Positions 28,771 to 38,493 are shown, numbered from the stretch's first letter. The stretch: DNA of 64,000 bases from Chryseobacterium paridis (GCF_016595215.1 NZ_JAENHK010000001.1:186001-250000), one strand, 5' to 3'. Notes: generated by a model from the sequence alone, not told the origin. Made by a program: numbers and translations.

Positions 28771-29502
28771 ATGACTCCATTTATAGCAGAAATTATCGGA
28801 ACAATGCTTATGATACTACTCGGAAACGGTGTAGTGGCCAACGTTGTTTTAAAGGGTACGAAAGGTAACGGTTCCGGGTGGATTGTGATTACCACAGCTT
28901 GGGCTCTGGCTGTTTTCGTTGGTGTAACTGTTGCGGGGCCAATTAGTGGCGCCCATCTTAATCCTGCAGTTACATTAGGTTTAGCCATTGCAGGAAAATT
29001 TTCATGGGATCTTGTTCTCACTTATATTGCAGGAGAAATGATTGGTGCCATGCTAGGAGCGTTCCTGGTTTGGTTGTTTAATAAAGATCATTTCGCCATT
29101 ACAGAAGATGAGGGAGCAAAACTAGCATGTTTTAGCACAGGTCCTGCTATCAGAAAACCAATTTCAAATCTTATCAGTGAAATCATTGGAACCTTTGTGC
29201 TTGTCTTTGTGATTTTTCATTTTGCTGATCCAAGTCTTACTTTGAATACGGATCCAAACGCAAAAATAGGATTAGGAACAATTGGTGCACTACCTGTTAC
29301 ATTACTGGTTTGGGTAATTGGTTTGTCTTTGGGAGGAACAACAGGCTATGCTATTAATCCTGCCCGGGATTTAGGCCCTAGAATTATGCATGCCATTCTT
29401 CCAGTAAAAGGAAGCAGTGATTGGGGCTACGCCTGGATTCCTATTGTAGGACCGGTTTTAGGAGCCACTCTTGCAGCTTTATTACATACCGCTTTAAGTT
29501 AA
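28771..29502 (+). CDS. glpF: Glycerol uptake facilitator (aquaglyceroporin)
   Basis: MIP-family channel for glycerol in the inner membrane. 243 residues with six TM segments and two half-helices carrying NPA motifs: HLNPAVTLG (residues 64-66) and INPARDLGPR (196-198). The Asp after the second NPAR is the mark of glycerol-permeable members as opposed to water-only aquaporins. Clustered with glpD and glpK, which supports the assignment. Confidence 0.95.
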   Translation: MTPFIAEIIGTMLMILLGNGVVANVVLKGTKGNGSGWIVITTAWALAVFVGVTVAGPISGAHLNPAVTLGLAIAGKFSWDLVLTYIAGEMIGAMLGAFLVWLFNKDHFAITEDEGAKLACFSTGPAIRKPISNLISEIIGTFVLVFVIFHFADPSLTLNTDPNAKIGLGTIGALPVTLLVWVIGLSLGGTTGYAINPARDLGPRIMHAILPVKGSSDWGYAWIPIVGPVLGATLAALLHTALS

Positions 29503-29520
29503 CCACAGAAAGTTCATACA

Positions 29521-30321
29521 ATGAAAAAAATATTTTTTATATGCCTGATTATTTTAGGTACAGGGAGTGTTTTTGCTCAGGAAAATACGGAAACTAAAGA
29601 CGACGGTCGTTTAGATTTCACTGCCAACATTCAGAACAACCATTTATGGAGGGGGTTAATTATTACGGATAAACCTGTGGTAATGGGAAATCTTTCTTAT
29701 GCATTAGATAAAGAAAAGAAATGGAAAGTAGGAATATGGGGAGCATCTGCTTTAGCAGATGATAAAGATGGTACGCACTATAAAGAGATCAATTACTACG
29801 TACAATACTCTGATGGTCGACTTTATATTGGATTATGGGATTTATTTAATTCCAGAAATATCAATACAGCTGTCGCATCAGATGATATTTTTAATTATTC
29901 AAACAGAAGAACCGCTCACATTATTGACCTGAGAACGAATTATACTTTTGGTCCATCATTTCCTTTAAATGTTGAAGCTGATATTATGCTATATGGAGGA
30001 GCCAATGCCGGAGAAGTAGTTTTGGAACCGGATGGAAGCTATAAGAAGAATAAATATTCTACATATGTACAGGTAAGTTATCCTGTTATTGCCCATCAAA
30101 AGGTAAATCTGGATGCCTTTGTTGGTGGAGGATTTGCTTTCAATGATAGTACGTTTTTATATGGAAATGGGAAAAACAGTTTTGATATTGTAAATGTTGG
30201 TATAAAAGCCAGCAAAGCCTTAAAGATAACTGAACACTACACATTACCCGTCTCTATGATGGCGATGTGGAACCCTTCCAACAAATATGCAAGAATTCAA
30301 CTTGCGGCAACAGTATTTTAA
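29521..30321 (+). CDS. Predicted outer-membrane beta-barrel protein of the glp operon
   Basis: 266 residues with a signal peptide (1-20, ending VFAQ) and then alternating hydrophobic/polar strands rich in aromatic residues, ending in a C-terminal Phe (QLAATVF), as in Gram-negative outer-membrane barrels. I recognise no named family; it resembles small porin-like proteins. It lies 18 bases after glpF and before a strong terminator, so it belongs to the glycerol operon and might help glycerol or glycerophosphodiesters cross the outer membrane. That role is inference. Confidence 0.7.
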   Translation: MKKIFFICLIILGTGSVFAQENTETKDDGRLDFTANIQNNHLWRGLIITDKPVVMGNLSYALDKEKKWKVGIWGASALADDKDGTHYKEINYYVQYSDGRLYIGLWDLFNSRNINTAVASDDIFNYSNRRTAHIIDLRTNYTFGPSFPLNVEADIMLYGGANAGEVVLEPDGSYKKNKYSTYVQVSYPVIAHQKVNLDAFVGGGFAFNDSTFLYGNGKNSFDIVNVGIKASKALKITEHYTLPVSMMAMWNPSNKYARIQLAATVF

Positions 30322-30338
30322 GAATACTCTTCTATAAC

Positions 30339-30378
30339 AAAAAAGCCATTCCGTTGTAGGAATGGCTTTTTTATTTTT
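30339..30378 (+). terminator. Terminator of the glp operon
   Basis: AAAAGCCATTCC (30341-30352) pairs with GGAATGGCTTTT (30359-30370) around a 6-base loop, followed by a long T tract. Confidence 0.92.
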
Positions 30379-30437
30379 CAGCCCAAAAACAAAGTAAATA
30401 CCGGGTTTTTACGGTCCCATTCTTGCATAATTGTTTC

Positions 30438-30445
30438 TAAATTTG
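30438..30445 (+). promoter_or_regulatory. -7 box for the secreted-protein operon
   Basis: TAAATTTG ends 9 bases before the ATG at 30455, so the leader would be only a few bases long. This favours the ATG at 30455 over the in-frame TTG at 30431. No -33 TTG at the right distance. Confidence 0.5.
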
Positions 30446-30454
30446 AGAAAAAAA

Positions 30455-30868
30455 ATGAAAAAGATACTTAGCTTACTTATTCTATGTATAGGTATCCTCT
30501 CTTCTGCTCAGTCTAAAGCTCCGTTTACAGGGAAAAGATCTTTTAATATTATTGAAGGATTCAGTGGAACGGGCACTCCAGCTTATTATGTTGACGTTAA
30601 AAAAAGCGGTGATGTGTATTTTGGCTACGTACAGGTAAACCAGGCGAGTGGCGAGGAAACAACTGAAGAAATGAATGCCGGAAAATATAACCCAAAAGTA
30701 ATGAAAGCTCAATTCAAAAAATTCAACGAAATTTTTTATGTGAAGTTCGATAAAGAGAAAATCTATCTTACTGACGAGAATGGAAATATCCAGAAGTCTG
30801 AGGATTGCTGCTCAACATTAGAAAGTGATAAAGGAAGTTGTACCTGCGAAAGCGCTTTTTATCAATAA
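30455..30868 (+). CDS. Small exported protein, unrecognised
   Basis: 137 residues from the ATG at 30455, with a signal peptide (MKKILSLLILCIGILSSAQ). The mature part is about 118 residues, beta-rich in the middle (YYVDVKKSGDVYFGYVQV), and ends in a Cys-rich tail containing CC, CTC and a final CESAFYQ. Its stop overlaps the next start (TAATG). First gene of a three-gene operon of exported proteins. Confidence 0.7.
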   Translation: MKKILSLLILCIGILSSAQSKAPFTGKRSFNIIEGFSGTGTPAYYVDVKKSGDVYFGYVQVNQASGEETTEEMNAGKYNPKVMKAQFKKFNEIFYVKFDKEKIYLTDENGNIQKSEDCCSTLESDKGSCTCESAFYQ

Positions 30869-31869
30869 TGAAAGCAATTAAATTTCTATTATTCCTTATT
30901 TTGCTCACCTCCTGCAGCGAAAAGGAAAGACACCCCCACACATTTTATTACTGGAAGACAAAGTTATCATTAGATGAAAAGGAGAAAAAAGCTTTAGATA
31001 AGGCTAGCGTACCCTACTTGTATACCAGATTTTTTGATATCAATAAAGTGGATGGCAGATTTCAGCCGGTTGCAGTTATTACGAATGACAAAAGCTTCCA
31101 GACTGATAAACAAATTGTTCCAACCATCTTTATAACAAACCAGACTTTTTTAAATATTTCAGAACAAGAAATTCAGTTTCTTGCTAAAAGCATCCATCAT
31201 TTAATACAAAAGAAAATTACTGATTATCATTTAAAGGCTAATCAGGAAATTCAAATAGATTGTGACTGGACTGCAGGGACCCGGGATGATTATTTCAAAT
31301 TTTTAAAAGAACTAGGAAAAATTTCAGGGAAAGGAGTCAATTGCACGCTTCGCCTTCATCAGGTAAAAGATAAAGAAGTAATGGGTATACCACCCGTAGA
31401 AAAAGTATATCTTATGTGCTATTCTACATCCTCACCTTTGGCAACATCAGATAAAAATTCTATTCTGGATGTTAACATTCTGAAAAGTTATCTTTCAAAA
31501 CTGGAAGATTATCCTATAAAAAATATAGAAGTGGCTCTACCGATCTACTCCTGGGGGATTGTTACGAATCACCTGGGGAAACATAAACTTATCAATGCCC
31601 TTTCTCAGAGTGATCTGAATAATTCTAACTTTAAGAAAGTTTCAACTCATGAAATTGAAATTTTAAAGGATGGATTTTATTTTGGAAGTTATTTAAATAA
31701 AGGCTTCAAGATCAAAGTGGAGGAAATAACAAATGAACAACTTAGTGATGTTATCAGTTTTTTAGATAAAAAAATACCACAGTTTAATATTATTTATTAT
31801 CAATTAGATAGTAAATTTGTTATCAATCAAAATTTTCAACTGATTTGCAAATTTCAGGGGGACTTTTAA
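30868..31869 (+). CDS. Lipoprotein with degenerate TIM-barrel (GH18-like) features
   Basis: 333 residues from the ATG at 30868; a lipoprotein signal with lipobox LTSC (Cys16). Local motifs recall GH18-type barrels: QIDCDWTAGTRDDYFKFL at the place of the DxxDxDxE strand (but Thr where the catalytic Glu should be), VEKVYLMCYST like the MxYD strand, and VALPIYSWGIV like the later barrel strand. I infer a barrel fold with altered or lost glycosidase chemistry; no named family is claimed. The start overlaps the preceding stop by one base; 42 bases to the next gene. Confidence 0.6.
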   Translation: MKAIKFLLFLILLTSCSEKERHPHTFYYWKTKLSLDEKEKKALDKASVPYLYTRFFDINKVDGRFQPVAVITNDKSFQTDKQIVPTIFITNQTFLNISEQEIQFLAKSIHHLIQKKITDYHLKANQEIQIDCDWTAGTRDDYFKFLKELGKISGKGVNCTLRLHQVKDKEVMGIPPVEKVYLMCYSTSSPLATSDKNSILDVNILKSYLSKLEDYPIKNIEVALPIYSWGIVTNHLGKHKLINALSQSDLNNSNFKKVSTHEIEILKDGFYFGSYLNKGFKIKVEEITNEQLSDVISFLDKKIPQFNIIYYQLDSKFVINQNFQLICKFQGDF

Positions 31870-31911
31870 AATCATCGGGTATTACAAAACACAAAAACAT
31901 CACAAACTACT

Positions 31912-34620
31912 ATGAAAAAATATATTCTTTCTCTAGCTTTCTTTACGCTTTTCTATACTAAGTATGACGCGTGTGCATGGTCAGATCCGGATTATGAATA
32001 CTTTAATCTATTTACCCAGAGTATCATAAAAGACAAATCTTATCTTCCATTTCTTCTGAGTTATTCAACAAGGTTTTATACAGATTACAACACATCACTA
32101 ATACCGGATGAAAATATTAGAGCTTGGAAATCTTTTTTCGGGAATCAATTAAATTATTCAGAAACAGATTATCTGGTGAATAAAATGAGTATGAATGACC
32201 TTAACGAACTAAAAAAGGGCAATCCAAATAACTCATTACTAAAAAAGTTAGGAAGTGGTTTTTATCAAAAATACAGAGAAGGGATTGATTATTTAATAGA
32301 GGCCAAATATCTTGAACCTTATATGAGAATTAATTTTGTCGAAAATCCAAATTCTTATTTTTATAACGGCCCTCAAAGTGATAAAAATGCAACGAATCTT
32401 GAATATACCAAAACGATTTCCGCTTTAACATCCTTGTATAATGCTTCGAAAAATCCTGAGATCAAACAGCGATATGGATATCAATTGGTTCGTTTCAATC
32501 ATTACACAAGAAATTATGATGCAGCACTTCAGGCCTTCAAAACTTATATTGAACCTATAAAATTAAAAGGTGCTCCTTATTTTATGGCTCTTGACCAATT
32601 GGCAGGAGCACAAAGAGGCTTACAAATGAACGGTGATGCCAACTGGAATTTTTTCCAGGTTTTCATGAATAGTGACAGCCGAAAAGAATCTGCTTTTGTT
32701 TCTATGAAACTTTCGGATAGCGCATCTTTTAATAATATCTTAAAAAGAGCGGGGACGAATAATGAAAAGAATATGGCCTATTTTCTTTTAGGGTATGAAG
32801 ATTTCACCAACCCTATTCCTATTATGGAAAAGATGTTTGATATCAATCCTGACTCGGAGATCTTAAAGGTAATGGCTGTAAGAAGTATTAATGAATTGGA
32901 AAGAACATATTTGCCAACTTATTACGGTGCTTCTGATGACACCGATAATGCAACAATTCAAACAGGAGATTCTAAAACTCAATCCAAGCCGGAAACTACT
33001 GAAGTAAAACCAAAGGAACTTTCATTCTGGCAGAAGATCGTAAGATTTTTCAAAAACCTGTTTGGAGGATCAAAATCAGAAAAGACTGCTGACGGGAAAT
33101 CTGATCAGAGTGATGATGAATTATTGGACAATCCAAACAGAATTCCATTCTACACAAAGAATCAGAATTACTGGTATGGTGATAACAAACAAACAGACTT
33201 CCTGAATGACCTTGAAAAGTTCACTACAAAAACCAAGGAGAAATCTAAAGACGAATATTGGCAAATTGCAGATGCTTATCTTAAGTTTTTGAAAAAGGAC
33301 TATAAAGCAAGTACTGAGATTTTAGAAGATATCAAAACTACTAACCCTGAGTACCTTGAGGAGATCAAAAGAATGAAAGTTCTGAATGATATTGTTTCTC
33401 AGCCAAAAATAACTTCAGAATATGAAGATCATTTAATGAAAGATTATCCCGAATATTTCATTGAGAAAGAAGTTAAGAAAGATAGTACAAGAAGTGACTA
33501 TGATGAATATTATGGTCCTGTGCCTTCTACTGCTTCTTTTCTTAAAGATGTTTTAGCAAACCGTTATTTCTTACAGGGAGAGGATGGAAAATCTTTCCTG
33601 ATGAGTAATAAACTTTCGGATCTTCAATATAATCCTAATTCAAGCCTGGTAAAAAGCGTAGAGGATTTTTACAGAAAAACAAATAAGAATCAATTTGAAC
33701 AGCAGATCATCGCCAAAAATATGGATGATGTAGGAAACATTGAAGCTTTTTTCAGTGTGATCTATGGAGACCGCGCTATGAGAACTGCTGATTTTGAAAA
33801 GGCAAAATCCTATTATCAAAAAGCTCAGGACTTTGTCGGAATTCCTAGAATTAATTATGACTGGGTGTCAAGTGAGCAGCCTAAAGTTCCTCATCAATAT
33901 AAAGAGGGAGAATACAATGGATTCAGGAATATTCCCAGCTATGTCTTCGGTCATAATGTTTGGGAGAGCTTTGGAAGTGATGATGCTACAAGCATGGAAG
34001 ATGAGGATTATGCTCAATTTCCTTTCATCAAGACGATGATGAATAAACTTGAATTGGCAGAGGCAGCTATTCAGCTTAAAAAGATAGGAAGTGGAAATGA
34101 TGAAAAGGCAGCTAGAGCAAGCCAGCTGATTGGGAATTTATTATACAATACTTCTATTCTTGGTTATTACAGACAGCTGTTTGTAATGGATGTTGATAAC
34201 AGCAATGGAGGCAAGTATGATTTCTGGAACACAGATAAGAAAACGCCTTATCAGTATTATTACAAAAACTTCCTTTACAAATCTTATATGGAGCCTGATA
34301 ATTTTGATTTGGCAATTGGCTATTATAAAAAAGCTTTAGATCTTTCAACAAACAAAGAGGTAAAAGCGAGAATATTATTCCAGATGGCGAGCGCTGAACA
34401 AGGGAAATACTATCAGTATGAAGCAAAAAATCCTTCTAAGATCAGCTATTCAGATCCGAAGTATTCAGAGAAAAGTGATGCTTATCAAAAAGAATTGGAT
34501 TATACTAAAAATCAAAAATTCCGTACTTATTTTGCATTGCTGAAAACTCAATATGCCAATACCGAGGCAGCAAAAAGTCTTATGGGAAGCTGCTCTTATT
34601 TTAACTATTTCATGAAATAG
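31912..34620 (+). CDS. Large exported protein, helical-repeat-like, unrecognised
   Basis: 902 residues with a probable signal peptide (MKKYILSLAFFTLFYTKYDACA). The mature protein is Tyr/Asn/Asp/Lys-rich; long stretches with alanine-rich helices (for example FEKAKSYYQKAQDF and LAIGYYKKALDLSTNKEVKARILFQ regions near the C-terminus) look like TPR-type repeats. A low-complexity linker with Lys/Ser/Asp is at about 345-405, interrupted by an amphipathic FWQKIVRFFKNLFGG segment. It is always the partner of the barrel lipoprotein in this operon; a shared role in processing or binding an extracellular polymer is a guess. Confidence 0.65.
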   Translation: MKKYILSLAFFTLFYTKYDACAWSDPDYEYFNLFTQSIIKDKSYLPFLLSYSTRFYTDYNTSLIPDENIRAWKSFFGNQLNYSETDYLVNKMSMNDLNELKKGNPNNSLLKKLGSGFYQKYREGIDYLIEAKYLEPYMRINFVENPNSYFYNGPQSDKNATNLEYTKTISALTSLYNASKNPEIKQRYGYQLVRFNHYTRNYDAALQAFKTYIEPIKLKGAPYFMALDQLAGAQRGLQMNGDANWNFFQVFMNSDSRKESAFVSMKLSDSASFNNILKRAGTNNEKNMAYFLLGYEDFTNPIPIMEKMFDINPDSEILKVMAVRSINELERTYLPTYYGASDDTDNATIQTGDSKTQSKPETTEVKPKELSFWQKIVRFFKNLFGGSKSEKTADGKSDQSDDELLDNPNRIPFYTKNQNYWYGDNKQTDFLNDLEKFTTKTKEKSKDEYWQIADAYLKFLKKDYKASTEILEDIKTTNPEYLEEIKRMKVLNDIVSQPKITSEYEDHLMKDYPEYFIEKEVKKDSTRSDYDEYYGPVPSTASFLKDVLANRYFLQGEDGKSFLMSNKLSDLQYNPNSSLVKSVEDFYRKTNKNQFEQQIIAKNMDDVGNIEAFFSVIYGDRAMRTADFEKAKSYYQKAQDFVGIPRINYDWVSSEQPKVPHQYKEGEYNGFRNIPSYVFGHNVWESFGSDDATSMEDEDYAQFPFIKTMMNKLELAEAAIQLKKIGSGNDEKAARASQLIGNLLYNTSILGYYRQLFVMDVDNSNGGKYDFWNTDKKTPYQYYYKNFLYKSYMEPDNFDLAIGYYKKALDLSTNKEVKARILFQMASAEQGKYYQYEAKNPSKISYSDPKYSEKSDAYQKELDYTKNQKFRTYFALLKTQYANTEAAKSLMGSCSYFNYFMK

Positions 34621-34645
34621 CAACAAAAGCTTTCAGCTTAAGGAT

Positions 34646-34677
34646 AAAAAAAAGGAATCGTTATGATTCCTTTTTTT
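34646..34677. terminator. Bidirectional terminator between convergent genes
   Basis: GGAATC (34654-34659) pairs with GATTCC (34665-34670), with flanking A8 and T7 extending the stem. It overlaps the last codons of the minus-strand gene ending at 34661. Confidence 0.85.
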
Positions 34678-35152
34678 GTTTTTCCAGCCATTCATCATGT
34701 TTCTTTTTAAAGAGATCATGTTTGTAATTCTGATTTCTTTTAGCAGCATCGATCGAATGAGAAGTATGAATGTCTACATCATCTTCAGCAAAGTCCGCCA
34801 ATTTTTCATAATAAATATGCAGCTGATCCAATTCTTTTTCAGATAGATCTTCTATGTCTACAATTCGGTTACTTGCTTTTTCATGAGCGGCAATCAATTC
34901 ATTGAGCTTAATTTGTATTGCCTTGGAATCTTTATTCTGAGCCTTCTGAATAAGAAATACCATTAAGAAAGTAATAATCGTAGTTCCGGTATTGATAACT
35001 AATTGCCATGTTTCAGAATAGTGGAATACGGGTCCCGAAAGAGCCCAAATAACAACAATAGCTGTCGCTCCAATGAAAGCATATGAGCTTCCTGTAAACT
35101 TTGTTGCCCAATCTGAAAACTTTTCAAAAAAATTATTATTCTTATGACTCAT
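34661..35152 (-). CDS. Low-affinity iron permease-like membrane protein
   Basis: 163 residues from the ATG at 35152 (an upstream ATG at 35218 adds 22 residues that do not fit). Two TM segments (SSYAFIGATAIVVIWALSGPV and WQLVINTGTTIITFLMVFLI) followed by QKAQNKDSKAIQIKLNELI and an acidic helical tail. This is the layout of the low-affinity iron permease family (Iron_permease), found in many bacteria; transport activity in bacteria is not well proven. Next to a siderophore receptor, which supports an iron theme. Confidence 0.75.
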   Translation of the reverse strand: MSHKNNNFFEKFSDWATKFTGSSYAFIGATAIVVIWALSGPVFHYSETWQLVINTGTTIITFLMVFLIQKAQNKDSKAIQIKLNELIAAHEKASNRIVDIEDLSEKELDQLHIYYEKLADFAEDDVDIHTSHSIDAAKRNQNYKHDLFKKKHDEWLEKQKKES

Positions 35153-35261
35153 TGTGCTTATTATTTTAAAGAATAAATGTATTAAATAATATTGTTCTTT
35201 AAGCAAATAAAAACACAAAGAATCTGACCAGTTTTACTCTTTAAACTTATGTTCTGCTTTA

Positions 35262-37445
35262 TTAAAACTTATAGTTTACCTGCACAGCAAAATTTCTAGG
35301 TTGAATCTGATCAATGTAGCCCCCTCTGAAATATGAATTGTAGCCTACAGTATCAAAAATATTATTAAAGAACACTCTTAACCCAAGTCCCTTTTTGAAA
35401 GCATATCCAACCTGTGCATCTACCGTTGTATATTGAGGCATATTAAAAGGCTTTTCTCCAAGCTGTGTTCCGTTAACATGACCATTAGCTGCATTGGAAT
35501 ACTTTTGTTTATAATCATCAACAGGTCTTGTTCCTACATAATAAACTCCGGCTCCAACATCAAGACCTTCTAGAGCACCTGTATTAAATTTATAATTTAG
35601 CCACGCATTTGCTGAATTTTTGGGTGTATTAATTGGGGCAGAACCATTAACAAAAGAAGGACTGTCTTTGTATTGAGCATCTACATAAGCCCATCCGGTC
35701 ATAACCTGAAGATTAGGAAGGATTTTTCCAATCAACTCCACTTCTATTCCTTTTCTTTTTAATTCACCTGCAAGAGCATAAGTTCCCGTACTATTTCCAC
35801 CAGTTAATACTTCATATGATAGATTATCAGTATTAATATTAAACAATGTTACATTAAATCTTAATCTTTCATTAAGCCAATCCGATTTTATCCCAGCTTC
35901 CCATTGTTTGGTAGTAGAAGCTCCAACAGTTCCTCCTCCCAATAATACATTATTAGCGCTTCTTAAAGAAGTAGTACTTGTATAAGAACCAAAAATATTC
36001 ATGTTCTCAATCGGTGAAATCATAAGCCCTAATGATGGATTCCATGCATAACTAGGATCTTTCTCTGAACCATTTAATCTGCTGTATCGAATTCCTAAAT
36101 GTGCTTTGATGTATTTATTAAAAGTGATAACATCCTGAGCCATTAATCCCATTGTCGGAGTCACTGTGTTGATGATAGGATCTTTATCTATTAAAGCAAA
36201 ATTGCCTGCATTGATTGCAGAAGGAAGGATGTTATTGATGTCATTAAGAACATTGATCTGATCAACATATTTTCCTTTATATGATGTTGTTGTAACATTA
36301 GATTCTTTCCAATCAAAACCAACCTGGAAGGTATGTTTCATAAATCCAGTCATTACATCTGCTCCGATAAAATCAAATTGGAAAACTCTGTTCAAGTCTT
36401 CACGCTCAGATTTTGTCAAACTTCTATCCCTTATTTCGTTTGGATTCTTTGGATTAATAGGAGCTAAAGCTGCTCCTACAATATCAGATTGATAAGAAGA
36501 ACTCATAAATGCAGCTCTTATTTTCAATTTATCAGTCAATTTTCTTGTTGCTGTGGTGGAAAAGTTGAAGGTTTCCATCTTTGCATTATCCGTAGAAAAA
36601 CCAAGAAACTTTCGACCTGGCATTCTATATATAGCTTCAACATCGCCTTTTGCCAGATTTACAGTCCCTCTGTCCGGTGTAGTATTGTTGTGCATGTAAT
36701 CCATTTCTACCACCACTTCAGTTTTGTCATCAGGGCGAATAGCAATTGATGGATTTACGTAGATACGATCTGTATGAATGAATCTTCTAAAACTATTATT
36801 ATCCTGATAAGCCGCATTCAGTCGTACTGCAATTTTTCCCTGCGAATCCAATACTCTTTGAAAATCTATTGTTGGTCTATAAAAGTCCCAACTTCCATAT
36901 CTGAATCCAACATTGGTCTGGTCAATAAATTTCGGAACTTTAGTTACTACATTAATCACTCCTCCTGCTGAACCCAATCCATCTCCAATACCCTGTGTAA
37001 CTGCAGCAGACCCTTTAATTACCTGAATACTTTCAACTCCCTGCATATCTGTTAACATCGCACCAGTACGGAAATCAGAATCCATCTGTACTCCATTCTT
37101 CAAAACAGGAACACCTCGGTATCCTCTGATAGACATACTTTCTCTTGTTCCTCCATAGCTACCAAATTGGGTAACACCTGGAATATTCTTAGCAACATCT
37201 GTAACTGTAAGCCCTCCAAGATCCTCAATTACTTTATAAGAAATTACCGAAATACTTTGAATCTGATCTCTGGTTTTAAGAGGCAATCTTGTAATTACTT
37301 CTAACCCTTCAGGCTGCTTTTTTCTTTCTCCAAATAGCTCAACTTCCTCAATTGCCTTTTCTCTTTTTAGCGTATCACTTACTTTTTGAGCACTGGTAAA
37401 ACCAATCCCTAATACTGCTAATGAAATAGATACTGTTTTCTTCAT
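35262..37445 (-). CDS. TonB-dependent siderophore receptor
   Basis: Outer-membrane receptor that takes up ferric siderophores with TonB energy. 727 residues from the ATG at 37445: a signal peptide ending TSAQ, a plug domain (about 45-160; GGLTVTDVAKNIPGVTQFG, MSIRGYRGVPVLKNGVQMD, VESIQVIKGSAAVTQGIGDG, AGGVINVVTKVP), then the 22-strand barrel ending QPRNFAVQVNYKF with C-terminal Phe. No N-terminal carboxypeptidase-like or signalling domain, so no anti-sigma partner is expected. The plug arrangement resembles FhuA/FecA-type siderophore receptors; the ligand cannot be read from sequence. No convincing Fur box was found. Confidence 0.93.
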   Translation of the reverse strand: MKKTVSISLAVLGIGFTSAQKVSDTLKREKAIEEVELFGERKKQPEGLEVITRLPLKTRDQIQSISVISYKVIEDLGGLTVTDVAKNIPGVTQFGSYGGTRESMSIRGYRGVPVLKNGVQMDSDFRTGAMLTDMQGVESIQVIKGSAAVTQGIGDGLGSAGGVINVVTKVPKFIDQTNVGFRYGSWDFYRPTIDFQRVLDSQGKIAVRLNAAYQDNNSFRRFIHTDRIYVNPSIAIRPDDKTEVVVEMDYMHNNTTPDRGTVNLAKGDVEAIYRMPGRKFLGFSTDNAKMETFNFSTTATRKLTDKLKIRAAFMSSSYQSDIVGAALAPINPKNPNEIRDRSLTKSEREDLNRVFQFDFIGADVMTGFMKHTFQVGFDWKESNVTTTSYKGKYVDQINVLNDINNILPSAINAGNFALIDKDPIINTVTPTMGLMAQDVITFNKYIKAHLGIRYSRLNGSEKDPSYAWNPSLGLMISPIENMNIFGSYTSTTSLRSANNVLLGGGTVGASTTKQWEAGIKSDWLNERLRFNVTLFNINTDNLSYEVLTGGNSTGTYALAGELKRKGIEVELIGKILPNLQVMTGWAYVDAQYKDSPSFVNGSAPINTPKNSANAWLNYKFNTGALEGLDVGAGVYYVGTRPVDDYKQKYSNAANGHVNGTQLGEKPFNMPQYTTVDAQVGYAFKKGLGLRVFFNNIFDTVGYNSYFRGGYIDQIQPRNFAVQVNYKF

Positions 37446-37457
37446 AATCATTTTTTG

Positions 37458-37465
37458 CAAAAATA
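37458..37465 (-). promoter_or_regulatory. Possible -7 box for the siderophore receptor
   Basis: TATTTTTG on the minus strand ends 12 bases before the ATG at 37445. No -33 TTG at normal distance. Confidence 0.4.
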
Positions 37466-37599
37466 TTATTTTTAATGATTCTAAATAAATAATGCAAAAT
37501 GATATATCTCATTGAGAAGAATTGTCATTTGTAAGATCTTAATATATCACAGTGATTACCTTAAAGAGTCATAACCATAACCTCTTATATCTATTGACA

Positions 37600-37631
37600 A
37601 AAAAAAGAAGTACCCAATCAGTTACTTCTTT
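37600..37631 (-). terminator. Terminator of the GLPGLI gene
   Basis: AAAGAAGTA (37604-37612) pairs with TACTTCTTT (37623-37631) and is followed on the minus strand by a T8 run. It lies 25 bases past the stop at 37656. Confidence 0.85.
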
Positions 37632-37655
37632 CAAATATTTAGTTTTAGGATAATA

Positions 37656-38480
37656 TTAATACTTTATCGCCCTGTCAAGATCAATAGGATTATTACTTTT
37701 TTTAAGATACTCCTGTACTTTTGTAGTAAGATCCTTAAATTGATCTATATGAGTAATTTTAGTACCCATTACATTCATTTCACCACCTGAATTTTCCTTA
37801 AAATTCTTTCTCATTTCTTTTAGTGGATCATTATACATTTCCAGTCTCTTTCGTTGTCTAACTTTCTCAGAAATTTCCAGTGGTTTTCGTCCATAAAAAG
37901 TCTCGATAAAACCAACAGTATTATATGTTTCTTTAAGATTTTTGCTCTGAATCAGCGTAAATATAAAGTTGGATCCTGAATCTTGCAATTGAAAGATCAT
38001 ACCAGGTAAACCATAAAATTTATATGGCCCTTCTGATATATTGATATCTTTCGTAAACCATGCGGTCCAAAATCTTCCTCCAAAATGAGTTGTCGCTTTT
38101 TGTAATGTATACTCACCCACTTTCTTAGTTTCGTTGCTTAGATTCCATTTCATTTGATCATCTGTAGGATAGCTGTACATATCTTCACCTATCAATTCAT
38201 AGTTTTGGTTCTTAAAAGAGTTTCTTTGTCTCTTAATAGATTCAAATCTTCCGCCATACATGTATTCATAATTACCATTGACACGATTAATAGAATCTGC
38301 TTTAAGATAGTCATATTCATAGAACTTCACATCTTTGGGATTGACATCCAATACAAGGTTAATTTTATCCAGATGATTGTTTGCTGAATCACTCTTATAT
38401 TGTAACTCATAAATAAAACGATGAGTCTGTGCCTGAGCAGCCAACCCTACGAATACAAGAATTAAAAATATATTTTTCAT
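37656..38480 (-). CDS. GLPGLI family exported protein
   Basis: 274 residues from the ATG at 38480, with a signal peptide (MKNIFLILVFVGLAAQAQ). The family motif appears as GLPGMI at about two thirds of the N-terminal half, within YKFYGLPGMIFQLQD, after the typical FGGRFWTAWFTKDINISEGP. GLPGLI proteins are abundant in Bacteroidota, exported, and of unknown function. A full consensus promoter lies 14 bases upstream, and the upstream in-frame ATG at 38519 would start inside that promoter, so it is rejected. Confidence 0.9.
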   Translation of the reverse strand: MKNIFLILVFVGLAAQAQTHRFIYELQYKSDSANNHLDKINLVLDVNPKDVKFYEYDYLKADSINRVNGNYEYMYGGRFESIKRQRNSFKNQNYELIGEDMYSYPTDDQMKWNLSNETKKVGEYTLQKATTHFGGRFWTAWFTKDINISEGPYKFYGLPGMIFQLQDSGSNFIFTLIQSKNLKETYNTVGFIETFYGRKPLEISEKVRQRKRLEMYNDPLKEMRKNFKENSGGEMNVMGTKITHIDQFKDLTTKVQEYLKKSNNPIDLDRAIKY

Positions 38481-38493
38481 AGTAATTTTTTCA

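Noticed and set aside
37466..37520. AT-rich palindromic stretch before the siderophore receptor, checked as a Fur box
   Set aside because: No 19-bp match to the usual GATAATGATwATCATTATC-like pattern could be found.
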